A DNA stretch of 64,000 nt, taken from contig OX485809.1 in NCBI GenBank assembly GCA_950295325.1, positions 11,160,001 to 11,224,000 on the forward strand, given 5' to 3'. The notes below the pieces were generated by a model, which saw only the letters and a program-made list of their open reading frames with translations, ran no database searches and was not told where the DNA came from. This DNA is from Polytrichum commune (lineage: Eukaryota; Streptophyta; Polytrichopsida; Polytrichales; Polytrichaceae). This document shows positions 22,919 to 34,043 of the stretch, piece after piece; position 1 is the first letter of the stretch; each line of letters starts with the position of its first letter. The position numbers and the translations under genes are program-made.

Positions 22919-23347
22919 TTAATTGGGTGCTTTAATTGGTGAGCTCGTTAATTGCTGACTCTTTTCGCAAGACAACGTGAGAATGAAAAAGTTCCTCCCA
23001 AGTGCGGATATGGATACAGCAACCAGTGGGAGAATGCTCCGCATCTGCATCTGGAGAGCAAGCAGTGGATGGGTGCAGGAGGATTTGTGGATACAGATAT
23101 GGCCACTGGTGACGTGTTCTAATATGCCTACTTTTCCTGCTTGACAGGAATCTGTGCATACGAACTCAACCAATTCAATTCTGAGCATGGAGACAAGTGG
23201 GTAAGTAGCCTCTTCTCGATACTCAAACGTGAGAGGAGCATGTGCTAATTGTGCGATTCCTCCGTTTCTGAAAAAATGCTCTACCGTATACGTGCCTAAA
23301 CCGGACCCTGTTAGCACTGAACCCACTTCTTGTAGGATGTGGAACAT
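22919..23347 (-). other. 142-codon open frame partly shared with repeat R1
   Basis: The frame starts MFHILQEVG and reads through an internal CTGCTTGACAGG-like splice motif. No domain was recognised. The start is also found inside R1 copy D on the minus strand (about 58690), where the reading MLHILQEVG is kept before a stop. The frame may therefore be part of a mobile element's coding sequence or of a captured host exon rather than a gene. Confidence 0.3.
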
Positions 23348-23429
23348 GCGATTAGTGCAAGATCGTTAGCAAATCCAAATCATGCCCGTAGCTGTTTTTC
23401 TTCACAGGTTTTGGAGCTCACATGAGTCT

Positions 23430-23850
23430 CATTCATTGTCAAACTGAAGATTCTTTTTGTTATTATATAAACTCAAACATTACTCCAATCATGTTGGCTA
23501 TTGAACCTTGAATGATGAACAAAATTTTGAGCACATAGCCAATCTCTTTCAAACACATATGTTTTTGGTGTCCATTCTTAAAATCCATACCTAACCACAC
23601 ACCACTCAAATATAGGTGTCTATTTACGATGAATAACGGAATCAAGCTCGCTTACCAACGGATACCAAAAATATGATAACCATTCTAGGATCGATGGTCG
23701 ATGTAAATTGGGGGGGCATGAGAATGAGCATGAGCATGAGCATGAGAATCTTCACTTTGGTACTGAAAAAGATATCCATATGAGCTCTGAAAATTATGAG
23801 GAAAGTGGCTACGTACAGCCTCAATTTCGATTTGCTAAACATTTCGTACT
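23430..23850. repeat. Dispersed repeat R1, two copies in opposite orientation
   Basis: Bases 23430-23640 carry R1 in plus orientation (CATGTTGGCTATTGAACC, TTTTGAGCACATAGCCAATC). Bases 23645-23850 carry R1 in minus orientation (AGAATCTTCACTTTGGTAC, GAGGAAAGTGGCTACGTA). A GAGCAT hexamer array sits at 23717-23752. Confidence 0.6.
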
Positions 23851-23939
23851 AATCACGTGTTTCATATCCTAGGAGAAGTAAGCTACTTGAAAACAGGAAC
23901 CACTTAAGACCCTTCTACCTTTAAGTACCTGCACAGCAA

Positions 23940-24760
23940 ATGCCTCCATGTCATCTGATGCGGCAGTGATGAGGAAGTTTTCGGCAGCTGAGCTCCCATG
24001 AAGCTTTAATCCTGCACTGTCACATATGCTTTGCAAGGCTGTTTCATCTGCAAACCCTAAGCATGAACTGTCAATGGTGGATACGGTGTTTGGCTTCTTC
24101 ACTGTCCCTCAGATGGGCGTGAGTGAATACTCTGCCAAGTGATGTACCCAACTGCATGCAAAAAAAAATCCAAAGCTGATCAAAAAAATTCATTGGAAAT
24201 CGTCATGTTGTTGAACAGAGTGATACAATACACAAATTAATAAAGTTCGTTTCTTAGTGGACGAGTTTGGAAATTTGGCCTTGAGCTGTGTCCAGCATGA
24301 GACCTTGTCACCCCAGATCCAAGGGCTACTACCTCACTTGATGCAAAATCAGTGCCTGCAGTCAATTCCTGAGTATTATTAATGACCATGATTTATGCAA
24401 ATTACTCAAGAAATGACATTATAGTCATGTGGTCCAAAGTGATGTTGCAGTTATGAAGAAGATACCCAGTCCATCGATCTCAAGGTATGGGGAAGACAAT
24501 CCAACCCTGAAATCAAGTCGAAGTCCGTTACAAAACTGTTGGAACTTTTTTGGTTGTACTTGCAAATAACCAAAGTTTCAATTGATACGAGGTTTTTGTT
24601 AGTGCTTTGTTCTTTGAATATCTCCCAACGCAAGAACATCCCACAATGTAAAGCTGCTGCCCTGAAGTCTCGCCTCTTCATACCATTTGCCATAAGGTCT
24701 AAAATCCAATCCCCAGGTCAATTTTGTCAAAGGAGTTGCGAGTGGCCCTCAAAATATTGC
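23940..24760 (-). pseudogene. Possible exons of an unidentified minus-strand gene
   Basis: Read on the minus strand, three stretches look coding. Stretch 24700-24590 gives GLDFRPYGKWYEEARLQG followed by SSFTLWDVLALGDIQ. Stretch 24360-24265 follows a TTGACTGCAG acceptor-like site and gives TDFASSEVVALGSG. Stretch 24100-23945 gives FADETALQSICDSAGLKL and ends CAG before GTACTT, a donor-like site. The middle and last parts are more GC-rich than the surroundings. A stop in the expected frame near 24108 and missing junctions argue for decay. The family was not recognised. Confidence 0.3.
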
Positions 24761-24769
24761 TCAGATTAA

Positions 24770-25455
24770 CTGTAAACAAAGTTGATATGAACTCTTGAAT
24801 GCACATTAGGGACACATAGCTCACCCACACTTATTAGTCCCCAAGCAAGTTGCTCCTCATGAGTCATCACGCCCTCATTGCCCTCCCCCACCCCCTAAAT
24901 GCCATCCTTGCCCATCCATAAGGCACTTTTCCAAGGCCGAGTAGGCGATCGTGGCCGTCCCACAAGCGACGGCGGAGATCGCACCTGCGAGCCTCTGGCA
25001 CGCCTGGCTGGCTCAAGTAGACAACCGGTGACTTGGGGTCTTTGCGGGTGTTGTGAGAGTTGGGGTCTTATTATTTCGGGGTTGGAAGGAGCGGGCATCT
25101 TAGGGTTTCAATCAGGGCGGTGTTGTCAAGGGCCATCATCATCTTGGTGTGGTTCGAAGCGATGTCGCCGGATGAAGCTTGTGTGATGAAATTGCATCTT
25201 ACTGCCGTGTCTTCCTTATTGTCGACGATTGGCGGCAAGCCATGTGTGATGGGAGCGAGGAGGTGGTGGTAAGTAGATCGGATCTTCTTCTTCTTCTTCT
25301 TGGTGCTTTGTGTAGTGAAGTTGGAGGCATGGGGATGGTGATATAGCGGGGGTTAGGGTTTCTATCTACGCATGCCTCGGTGAGGGGTTACATACATGCA
25401 ATCGGGAGCTTGGATGCTTCGGGAAGAAAGCAGGGAATGAGGGAGGAGATAAGGG
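24770..25455 (+). promoter_or_regulatory. Upstream region of the MATH-domain reading frame
   Basis: Bases 24890-25300 are GC-rich with several CpGs, then a TTCTTCTTCTTCTTCTT tract (25284-25302), typical of plant promoters and leaders. A GGGTTAGGGTTTC telo-box-like motif lies at about 25350. No separate gene is supported; short frames on both strands overlap each other. Confidence 0.4.
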
Positions 25456-26061
25456 ATGGCATGCACAGGTTCAGGTAGTACAAACACTCGGTCGAGATGT
25501 GTCACGGAAACAGTGAATGGTTCGCACCACTTTACAATCAATGGATACTCGCTTGCGAAAGGGATGGGGGTAGGGAAGTACATAGCCAGTGATAGCTTCT
25601 CGGTGGGCGGGTATGAGTGGGCTATATACTTCTACCCCGTCGGGAAGAATGCGGAGGACAATTCGCTGTATGTGTCGGTTTTTATTGCGTTGGCGAGCGA
25701 GGGCACAGATGTGAGGGCGCTGTTTGAGTTGACGCTCTTGGACCAGAGTGGCAAAGCCAAGCATAAGGTCCACAGCCATTTTGACCGCTCCCTGGAGAGC
25801 AGCCCTTACACTCTCAAGTACCGGGGCAGCATGTGGGGTTACAAACGCTTTCTCAGGCGGGCAGTTCTAGAGACTTCGGACTTCTTAAAGAATGATAGCT
25901 TGGCAATTACCTGCACCGTCGGTGTGGTTGTGTCGTCCACCCAAGGGCCTAGGCTTTACTCAATCCCTCTCCCGGAGCCCGACTTAGGTCACCACTTTGG
26001 CGCTTTGTTGGATAGCGGTGAAGGGACGGATGTCACATTCGAAGTCGACGGCGAACCCTAA
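25456..26061 (+). pseudogene. BPM-type MATH-BTB protein, truncated after the MATH domain
   Basis: BPM proteins are adaptors that recruit substrates through MATH and bind Cullin-3 through BTB. The 201-residue frame carries an intact MATH domain (about residues 16-155): [75 protein letters not shown] and [13 protein letters not shown]. Then come the linker and the first BTB residues [20 protein letters not shown]. It stops two codons after GE, where BTB should continue for some 100 residues plus a BACK-like tail. Full-length BPMs are about 400 residues. No BTB sequence follows in any frame before 26.5 kb, and no good donor site is present. The intact frame suggests a recent break or a MATH-only product. 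Confidence 0.8.
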
Positions 26062-26080
26062 ACCCTAAAACCCTAAACCC
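26054..26080 (+). repeat. Short interstitial telomere-like repeat
   Basis: About three and a half CCCTAAA units, one with an extra A, begin inside the last codons of the truncated MATH frame and supply its stop. The motif is the plant telomere unit. Confidence 0.8.
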
Positions 26081-27649
26081 TTCTTCCGCCTAAGTCTTTA
26101 GAAATAAATATGATTGCATGAGTTTTGCGTGGGAAATAAATGTACTTTAACCCCCCCCCCCCAAGGATTATCATAGAACGAGTTTATGCCATTCATGCAT
26201 GTATACCTCATATCCCATAAAGTTCATATGTGTTCATCAATGAAGCAATAGTTGTCATCCCGAGTGTCATGCTTCAATAACTTTGTCAGTAAAGAGTGCT
26301 ACATGAGCAAGTATAATTTTTTTCCTTCCAATCGCACGAAGTTTGTATATAGAATTGAAGCACTGTACCCCAAGAGAGCACAATCGATGTATACATACAT
26401 GAGAGTCTTATGTGGTCATCAATGTGTGTGTATAGTATTCTTTTTGGTCATGAACATATTCCATCGGGGTGGAAAGGTTTAATAAGCACTCTCGTATGCA
26501 CGTGGCTTGCATTCTCAAAGGAGAAACCCCCCCCCCCCCCAAAATGCCATCCTCCCCAAGTGAATGGTTAACATTCTGTTGAGTAAGGACCATGTACATG
26601 ATATCATCTCTTTGAGTCAAGATTCATTGCAACATGTACACTATGTTTAGCGTTGTCCAACACAAATGTGGCACCACAAGTTTTCGTCATGTCAAGGCCA
26701 TTTCCAACATAACATTTTTATGGTAAATTAAATGTGTACTCATATGCTAAATTTGTTCCATGGTCAAATTTGTTTTGGGTGGTGGATCATGCTAGTCAAC
26801 TATGTTATATCATTGTTTTTCTCATACTTCATTAAATCCAAAGGAGCGAATATAACAATCAATTAGATCTAACATACCAAGGGTTTCATTGTTGATTAAT
26901 TTGTATATATAGTGGATTGCACAATTGACTTTGTTTTACCTGTCGATTGGCCATTTTTACATCCCCCCCCCAAAATAAAACCCCCCCTCCCTCTCCACCT
27001 TATGGTTGATGTTTTGGCAATCGCCATTGACTCGGTGGATGTCATGTGATGGACAACATGGTGACATTCACATATGTATTGCCCTCCATTGAAAAGACTT
27101 CCACTAAGATTAAGAAAATGAAACTTTGGGTTGGTAGCATTATGAATCACTTGCGCCAAATGAAGGTTGTTGCCCATATAGGTGCATTCATTCACATGCA
27201 AAGTTGCAAGCTTAAAATGGTTGGCTTGGTCATAAACTAGTAAAACAAAACTTTGGTTGGCAATGGTTCGCTTAAAAGAGTGACATTGTGCAAGACAAGT
27301 TCATCCACACATATAAATGCATCGATTTAAAGACAAAATTCATGGGCCACTTGACCTTGAATACAAAATGCTAATGAAACCACTTGACCTTTGCTCCATG
27401 AAAAAATCCACAAAAACTAATAAGGTTCAATTTTCTTTTTTGTATTCTAATCCGTGTTTTAAGCTTAACCCTAAATAGTCCTCCACGATGTCCACATTGC
27501 CATCCATTTGGCGGGGGCATATCCACTTTGAAGCGATGCTTTGGTCATTTCCTCGGGGGTTTCATCTGCCAACTTGCAAGAATCGAGGATGGAAAAGGAA
27601 CGAAGGATTGAAGAAGATGGTAAAGATCATGGTGTTTCCAACTCCAATC
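26081..27649. other. Intergenic sequence with C-homopolymer runs
   Basis: C runs of 12 (26151-26162) and 14 (26527-26540) and shorter ones near 26965 and 26981 are present. No gene, RNA or bounded element was recognised. Confidence 0.5.
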
Positions 27650-27810
27650 GGTTACATGTGTGACATCTTTCAGTTGTTTCTTTATCGATTCAAGGCATAT
27701 TCCCCGAATTGCTCTAGAATAATCGGTAATTTCCCTGAAGTCTTCAACTTCAAGCGGTTATCTCTTGAACTCGACCAGTTCATCAGTTAACTAGCGACGG
27801 GTTCTTGTCG
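27650..27810 (+). repeat. Dispersed repeat R2 copy
   Basis: It has TGACATCTTTCAG, AATCGGTAATTTCCCTGAAG, CTTCAACTTCAAGCGG and CAGTTCATCAGTTAACTAG in R2 order, close to the copies at 10070 and 33060. Confidence 0.6.
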
Positions 27811-28035
27811 TTCATTGATTTGGTTGCACATTGTCTTTGCTAATGTGTTCATGGATTTAAACAAACGTAATGCGATGATTTCTTTTGTATGTCAAGGCAA
27901 CATCCGATGTGATGTTATTGTGGTGAGTATTCAAGTTGGATACCTTAATTATCCAACTTCATATTTGTAGTTGAATATGTGATTGGATTGTATGGTCACA
28001 TTTTAGTTTCTTCAATTTGAGATGACCCTAAATTA

Positions 28036-28260
28036 CTAGGTGATAGTGGAGGGGTATCCATTTTCGAATGGAGTGGTTGGCGGTTCAATTCCCGCTTTAA
28101 AATCTCTCCTCTATTTGATGGGAAAAAACTAGCTAGGTAGGTAGGAGGCCAAGAGCCCACTCACTGTAAGGTAGGTAGTAAACCCCACCCTACACCAAGA
28201 GGATTCTTGAGCGGTGTAGGGCCAACGGGCTTGAATTCACGTCGGATTGCCTGACATTGG
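28036..28260 (+). mobile_element. Possible tRNA-derived SINE
   Basis: A candidate A box (TAGGTGATAGTGG, about 28039) and a B box (GGTTCAATTCC, about 28083) are about 40 bp apart, as in Pol III internal promoters. A GC-richer body of about 170 bp follows, ending in a T-rich stretch. The cloverleaf is not convincing, so this is not called a tRNA gene. No second copy was found in the window. Confidence 0.35.
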
Positions 28261-30183
28261 TTTAATTTCTTTTTTGGGTTTATTATTTTCTTTTTTTGGT
28301 TGGTCAAATGACTTCATTTATTGTCTACCATACATGTAGATGCCTAATTTCTTTTTTATGTTCTGAATATATTTCATGCACTCTATAGTTGACTATATTT
28401 AAACTTACTGAGGTTTTTTATGCTTGAGGCAATGATACCAAGTGAAAGTATACATCATTAATCAAATGTGATGGCAATATATATAGTTGTACTAAGTCTT
28501 GACATAGACTTAAGTAAAGTTCAAGATAAAAATATGATGACTACTCAAATGAGTGTCACTGGGTTGTGGACTCTTCATTGAAAATTTAAATGACATGCGT
28601 GGGTCATTGTGAAATCAAACCCCAATACATGAGAAGTTTGGAAAGAAAAATAAGTGTACATGTACTGATGGCATGCAAGAAAATGGACTCATGTATTTGT
28701 ACTCAACTTTTCCAATTCAATGTGATAAATGTCTCCACTACATATGCAAAATACAAACCATGAATTCATATAGGCCTTTATTACATATGACACCATCTTC
28801 ACTTTCCGATGTGAAAGTCATGGAATAGATTCTCATCCTTGACATGTAACTCAATGATTGCATCAAAAGAAGAAGAAGAAGATAAAAGCACAATAACTTA
28901 GCCACAATCCAAACAACAAAACTTAAGGGAGCCCATGAGTGCACCAAGAGCCTCTAGTTTGTTGAAAACTTATAACCCAAATCCAAACCCTAACAATAAT
29001 GGACATGATGGTCATTGAGGACTATTACCATGTGACAACAATGGGATGAAAACATGGATTGAATGAAACCAACACATCTATTATTGTCAATCTTTTCTCA
29101 AAACCTCATGGCACCATTATACAATTCTACCTTTACTTCAATAAACTCAATACCCATTCTCAATGCACACACTAAAGAAAAATAAGACCTCGCCCTTAAA
29201 TCTAATATCTACACCAATGCCTCAAATAATGCCCCTTCTTACACTCACACTAGTTCATACGCGGTATGAAGAGTCCACCCCCTGGGTGAGTGGTAAGGAC
29301 AGTGAAAAAAAGGAGATGCCTTACACAATTTTGACAACACCTTAACGTGGTTGGGCCCTTATTTGATTGCATATTTTGCTTTGTTGTACATAGATACTAG
29401 CTCATTCAAGTTCTTTACCCCCCCTCTTATATGAAGTTTTGGAATCCAACCATCTCATTAGCAAAGGTTACATGAATGGATGACGGGGCGACAACCTTGT
29501 ATGTATTACCCTCCATAGAGTAGACTTCCACTTGTATTTTAAAACTGGAACTTTGAATTGGTAGCATTCCAAAAAGTTGTGCATAACAATTTCATCACTC
29601 GTAGGAATGCATGCATTGAAGGAAATGGTGATGAACATGAAATGAAATCTACGCTACAAGGTAGGGCCAATAAATCAATAAAACATGAACCAACAACATT
29701 ATAAATTTGAAGTCACTATGTGCAAGGCATTCAAATCCATTCATTAGACTCTCATTTACTCTTATCAATGCATTCATTCAAGGACAAAAGTTATGGGCCT
29801 ATAATGCCGATGACACTAACATCTATGCTCTACAACAATGCATCATAACATAAAGAGTGGTATATGAACACTTCCTTCTTCCAATTCCTCACCTTCCTCG
29901 CAATTTTTAGAAATGTTAGGCATTATTGCATGGAAGTATTCTAGCGTTGCTCCAGTGCCATGTCACGTGTCTTTTGCCAGGAGATTTCCGAACCTAGAAT
30001 TGGAGTCATATGGGTCCCACTATTGCCCTTCCTCCATGCGGTAGCTTGCTCGGAGCACTCAACGAGGGTTCTCCTTTATGGAGAACTTATGATCATGTGG
30101 TTTGGGCTGCACATAGTATAGCCAACTGCAAAGTCCCAAAAACTGGACACTCAATGCTGACATTTAAAGGAATCTCCCATATT
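28261..30183. other. Intergenic sequence, nothing recognised
   Basis: Only short, low-complexity open frames occur on either strand. A GAAGAAGAAGAAG tract lies near 28868. Confidence 0.5.
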
Positions 30184-30376
30184 TGCCACTTCTTCACACA
30201 TGTGTCAATTACATGAAAAATATTGGGCTTGATATTCCATTCCCTTATGTTCGGAGGCTTCAAAACTTTGAGAAACTTGTGAGTTCATTTATACAGTCTG
30301 CTGAAATTTGGATGAGAATCAAGGGCCCTCGCAATTACATGGTCATGGCCCTTGACTCGTGTATGAAGTGGCCCTT
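30184..30376. mobile_element. Short PIF-like MITE related to family P1
   Basis: The ends are GCCACTTCTTCACACATG and, reverse-complemented, GGGCCACTTCATACACGAG, similar to the P1 termini at 4647 and 62398. The interior CCCTCGCAATTACATGGTCA recalls P1. No clean target duplication was seen. Confidence 0.5.
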
Positions 30377-30404
30377 GGGACTTGGAACTCTGCATGAACC
30401 GGCC

Positions 30405-30536
30405 CTTACTAGTGTGGGTCACTAGTGAACAGTTCCAACTAGCATTGGTTACATCCAATGGCCATCATTGGCCAAAGTGGAGTTAAAAGTGGCCCTTGTT
30501 GGTAGGAGCTCCTCGTTGGTCACCCACACTAGTAAG
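30405..30536. mobile_element. Short MITE family M3, copy 2
   Basis: The ends are inverted: CTTACTAGTGTGGGT against ACCCACACTAGTAAG, a perfect 15-bp match. Internal TTACATCCAATGG and GGAGTTAA match the copy at 10594. Confidence 0.7.
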
Positions 30537-30969
30537 TGTGGGCATACTATAAGTGTTTGTTGCGAGACCATATAGGTCACTTGCCACTCCCAAATTGTAA
30601 TAAATATTGGATGTACCCGATGATTAAATTGCTTGAGCCGTGAAATTATCCAAAACTCATCCAGAATGAGACCAAGTACTATCCTTGGTGGTCATGTCTC
30701 TATTCCTCATTGAATTTGAGGAGGCAAATTACTACCCATATTCAATGACATGCTATGCTACTAGACACATACATGTTGCCATGTTGTCGGTTGTACCAAG
30801 CACCCATAGACCCATAACCTACCTTGCCACTACCACCACTTGATAGGGCGGGCTCCAATAAGGTTGGGGCATCTATAACCTCCCTAAAACCAATAAAATA
30901 AGAGAGTTTGCATTTGTTTAGGAGGAGTAATAGCAGGGAATTATTTTTCTTGCGAAGAGAAAATTGTTA

Positions 30970-31001
<32 letters not shown>

Positions 31002-31499
31002 AAATATATATATGGATATAAAATTACTATATTTTTTGAAGTGGTAAAGTTCAGAGGATCACACATTCGATCTATAGGTTACCCCATAACCACTCATCAA
31101 AATGCTAATTCTTGGCTACAACAATTGTCAAAACTCTCACGAGGTAATCAATTGCAAGCCTCCACCACATGAACCATAACATTTCTTGCCTAAAAATATA
31201 TAGATGTCATCCATGTTAGCATTACATGTACCCTAATGAGCAGTTAAATGAACTTGGGTGACTATGGATGCCTCGACCTCACATGATGTGACAAGGCTCC
31301 TTGCATCGTTACCTACTTCATATACATTCCGAGTCCAACACCAATAAGTGGCAGTAGGGCTTGGGTGTAAGAGACTCTTCATGTATGCTTGCCCTTTAGG
31401 GAGGCGGTGCATCTGTCTATCTATCTAAGAAAAAAGAAAAAAAGAAAAATCAAAGTCTTTTACCTTGACTGTGATGTCCGTTCACCGCCTCCCTCTCAT
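30537..31499. other. Intergenic sequence with a (TC)13 microsatellite
   Basis: The TC repeat lies at 30975-31001, followed by a short AT repeat. A stretch near 31040-31075 (GTGGTAAAG then CATTCGATCT) weakly resembles Pol III boxes, and an A-rich tail follows near 31425, so an old SINE is possible but not called. Confidence 0.45.
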
Positions 31500-31599
31500 G
31501 TTTGCATGAGCACAAGAGTGGGGGTGGCTTAGTGCTTATTTTCATAGGTGAACCGTGTGGTTAGTGTTAGGGCTATGTGTTCTATGTTAGTTTTGGATT

Positions 31600-32460
31600 T
31601 TAGTATTAGTAAATGTGTTTAATCAAGTGGAATGTGGGCTTGTTTCTTTTCTAATTTCCTATGTTTAGGAGTGTGTGTGTTAGGTACCTTATAGCAATTT
31701 GGGAGAAAAATTCCATTAGTTTATGGATTTTGGAGTTGAGGATTTGTAGGTCTTGGAGGAGTTTCAACATTTGTTGTATGTATAGTGCCCCTTATTCCTG
31801 CTATGATTATATTGGGTAGTACTAGCCACCCTAGTTGGGATATGAGTGGGTGGAGAATGGCATGTTTATCAAGTTTTTGGCTGGTAGCTTTTGCGGGGAA
31901 TCTATCATTGCAGTAAGTGAATTCAGATATTTGTACTTTGAGGTTTGGGATGGGTGTGAAGGGTGGTTTATTTGTAGGCGGGGCTCCTAAGATGCATGAT
32001 ATATCATGTCTAAGTTGAGTTGGGGATTTACATCTTGATAGATAGCATGTGCATGGGAATAGCCACTAGGGTATGGTGTTGTTAGGTGTGCGGTTTTTAA
32101 TGTTACCGGCGTTGATTAGGGTAAAACAATGGGTTGTGGGGTAGGCTAGTAGTGTGTTCACTAGTGCGTGTGATGCTTTATTATGTTGGTTTGTTCTTAG
32201 ATTATTTATGTGTTTATTAATGTAACATGATAGTAGATGGAAGCATGTGTCATTTTAGTGGGATGTGCATAGAGTTACATGTTGGGAATGTGTCCTGTTT
32301 GAGGATGTGTTTTTTTTCCGGTAGTTCCCTAAGTATTTTCCAAATCTAAATTTAAGGGTTTGTGTTATTTGCACATCGGTAATCTAGGGGGCAACCCATA
32401 ATAGATTTGACCATATTATGTGTATGTTTGTGTTGGAGAGCCATTTTTTGATATAGGAAA
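31600..32460 (-). pseudogene. LINE C-terminal zinc knuckle and conserved tail
   Basis: Downstream of the RNase H, translation with frame changes gives TLKFRFGKYLGN, a zf-RVT-like knuckle (CTSH then CFHLLSC), the TLINAGN block and, near 31820, PNIIIAGIRGTIH. The same order occurs in the copy at 51120 (CTLC-HTWPHLLFTC, then ITTNIRGPIHE) and in the copy at 60350 (YTLCPNN-DTWPHLLSLC). The tail domain is probably needed for RNA or target binding; this is inference. Confidence 0.65.
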
Positions 32461-32464
32461 TTGT

Positions 32465-32695
32465 ATTTTCAAGGAGGAGGCTTATTGTCCTTTCCCAAAA
32501 CACCGCCCTCTGAGGTGGCCATGTCACTTGCTAGGATTAGGGTTAGAAACATGAACGATTGTAAAGTTGCCGCGATTGAAGGAGTTCTTGACGGAGTTTT
32601 TTGCCCTTTTGAATCTCGAAATCCTAAATCGTACTTCAAAACGAAGAGGGTGGTGCTTTCCATGGGAGAAGAGTGTGCTTACTATTCGGCTTACG
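32465..32695. other. Foreign segment inserted in the LINE between RNase H halves
   Basis: The LINE protein match stops at HPYKLL (about 32700) and resumes at about 32460. The 230 bp between is not T/G-rich and has CpGs. On the plus strand it holds an open frame from 32521 (MSLARIRVRNMNDCKVAAIE, 68 codons) with no recognised domain. It may be a captured host-gene fragment. Confidence 0.45.
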
Positions 32696-33000
32696 AGGAG
32701 CTTATATGGGTGGTTATATTGTGAGGATGGGTTTCTTATATGGTTAAGGAGAAAATATGTGTTGTTGAGGCTATCTGTGACATTAATTGTATCGGTTGGG
32801 AGCGTTTTGGTGTGTTCTATTGCGGTCAAGAGTGCATACAATTTTGCTATGAGAATATTGGGGTATCCGGGTAGGTGAGCATCAATATTGACTTGTGATA
32901 GTCCATTGAAAACTCCAACTCTTGCGATAGTGCCATTTCTTTCTCCATCAGGTGGTGTGATTGAGCACTTATATAGTAGGATTGGGCAGGTGGGAAGCAT
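32695..33000 (-). pseudogene. LINE RNase H domain, inactive
   Basis: The RNase H signature is visible as ITPPDGERNGT, AKLYALLTAI and TDSLNNTYFLLNHIR. The second acidic residue of the fold, normally AEL, is AKL here; the same change is seen in the copy at 51120. The third Asp (TDS) remains. The part containing the last catalytic Asp is cut off by the insertion at 32465-32695. Confidence 0.75.
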
Positions 33001-33054
33001 AGGGGGAGGATTGATGTTATTGGTGGTGGGAGGGGGGGGGGGGGGATTGGGCTA

Positions 33055-33285
33055 TGTGATTGGGGAGGACCGGCAATTAGTTACGGATGAACCGGTTAAG
33101 TTTGAGAAATAACCGGTTGAAGTTGAAGACTGTAGGAAAAGTACCGATCATTTTAGGAGGATTTATAGAATACACCCGAATTTCAATAAAGGAAAATTGA
33201 AGGTCGTCAACATGGAACGGGTTGGACTTGCAAACATTAGGATCTCAACCGATTATGCCCAAAAATCTCCCCGATCATTGGTGGT
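33055..33285 (-). repeat. Dispersed repeat R2 copy inserted in the LINE
   Basis: Minus-orientation R2: TACGGATGAACCGGTTAAG, AATAACCGGTTGAAGTTGAA and GATTATGCCCAAAAATCTCC. A run of 14 G lies just left at 33032-33045. LINE-type T/G-rich sequence flanks both sides. Confidence 0.6.
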
Positions 33286-34012
33286 GGGGTAGGTGGTGCA
33301 AGTGGGGAAGAATGTTGTAGGGAGTTGTTGGAGGAAGGTGGGGTATTTGTGGTGTGATGGGTGTATGGGAGAGTATTAGAATGGAGTTGTAGTATGCATG
33401 GAAGGGCAATGTTTTGGTATATTGTAAAGTGAGGGGTGGGATGGTAGGTATAGGAGTTACATGTGGTTGTTGAAGCATGTTGGCGGGATTGTTTGTCTAA
33501 TCATCATGTGTGATGGTAATAATTGTAGTGGACTTGTGATTGGTGTGTGTAGATAGTCTTGCCCATTTGATAAATTTTGGGAGTAGGTCTAGGGTTGTTA
33601 TATGGGTGTACCCACATCCGTTCCGTTGAGTGTAGAAAGTTGGGCCTAGTGAGCCAAAGATTATATTTCTTTCATATGGGGAGTGGTAATGTTATAATTG
33701 CATAGGACATGTGAGTGGACTTGAGAAATATGAATGTGTGATTCAGAAGGTTTGTATGAATTTGTCTAGAATTAGTGGTGGAAGTGTGTGGTGGTTATGG
33801 ATGAAGGGGGTGGTGGGTGGCTAGCGTTTTGGATGTGGTTTGAAATATATGTTAATGAGGTTGATAAATTTCATGGCAAGGTCTTATATAGGTGGGGAGA
33901 GGGTGTGGTTCTCAATGGGTTTATAGAGTGAGTATCTTTCCCATAGCCATGTTAATCTTTCAAGTGGTATAGAGGTTTAGTAGCTTCCCATATTGTCGTG
34001 TATTTGGGCCAA

Positions 34013-34043
34013 GGGGGAAGGGGGAGGGGGGAAGGGGGGGGGG
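34013..34043 (+). other. Perfect G-quadruplex motif
   Basis: Four G runs of 5, 5, 6 and 10 are separated by AA, A and AA on the plus strand, which is the template strand of the LINE. Loops this short predict a very stable G4. Confidence 0.85.

Noticed and set aside
28861-28947. Leu-rich minus-strand peptide resembling a membrane segment (28738-28947)
   Set aside because: The hydrophobic stretch is produced by a GAA microsatellite read on the opposite strand.
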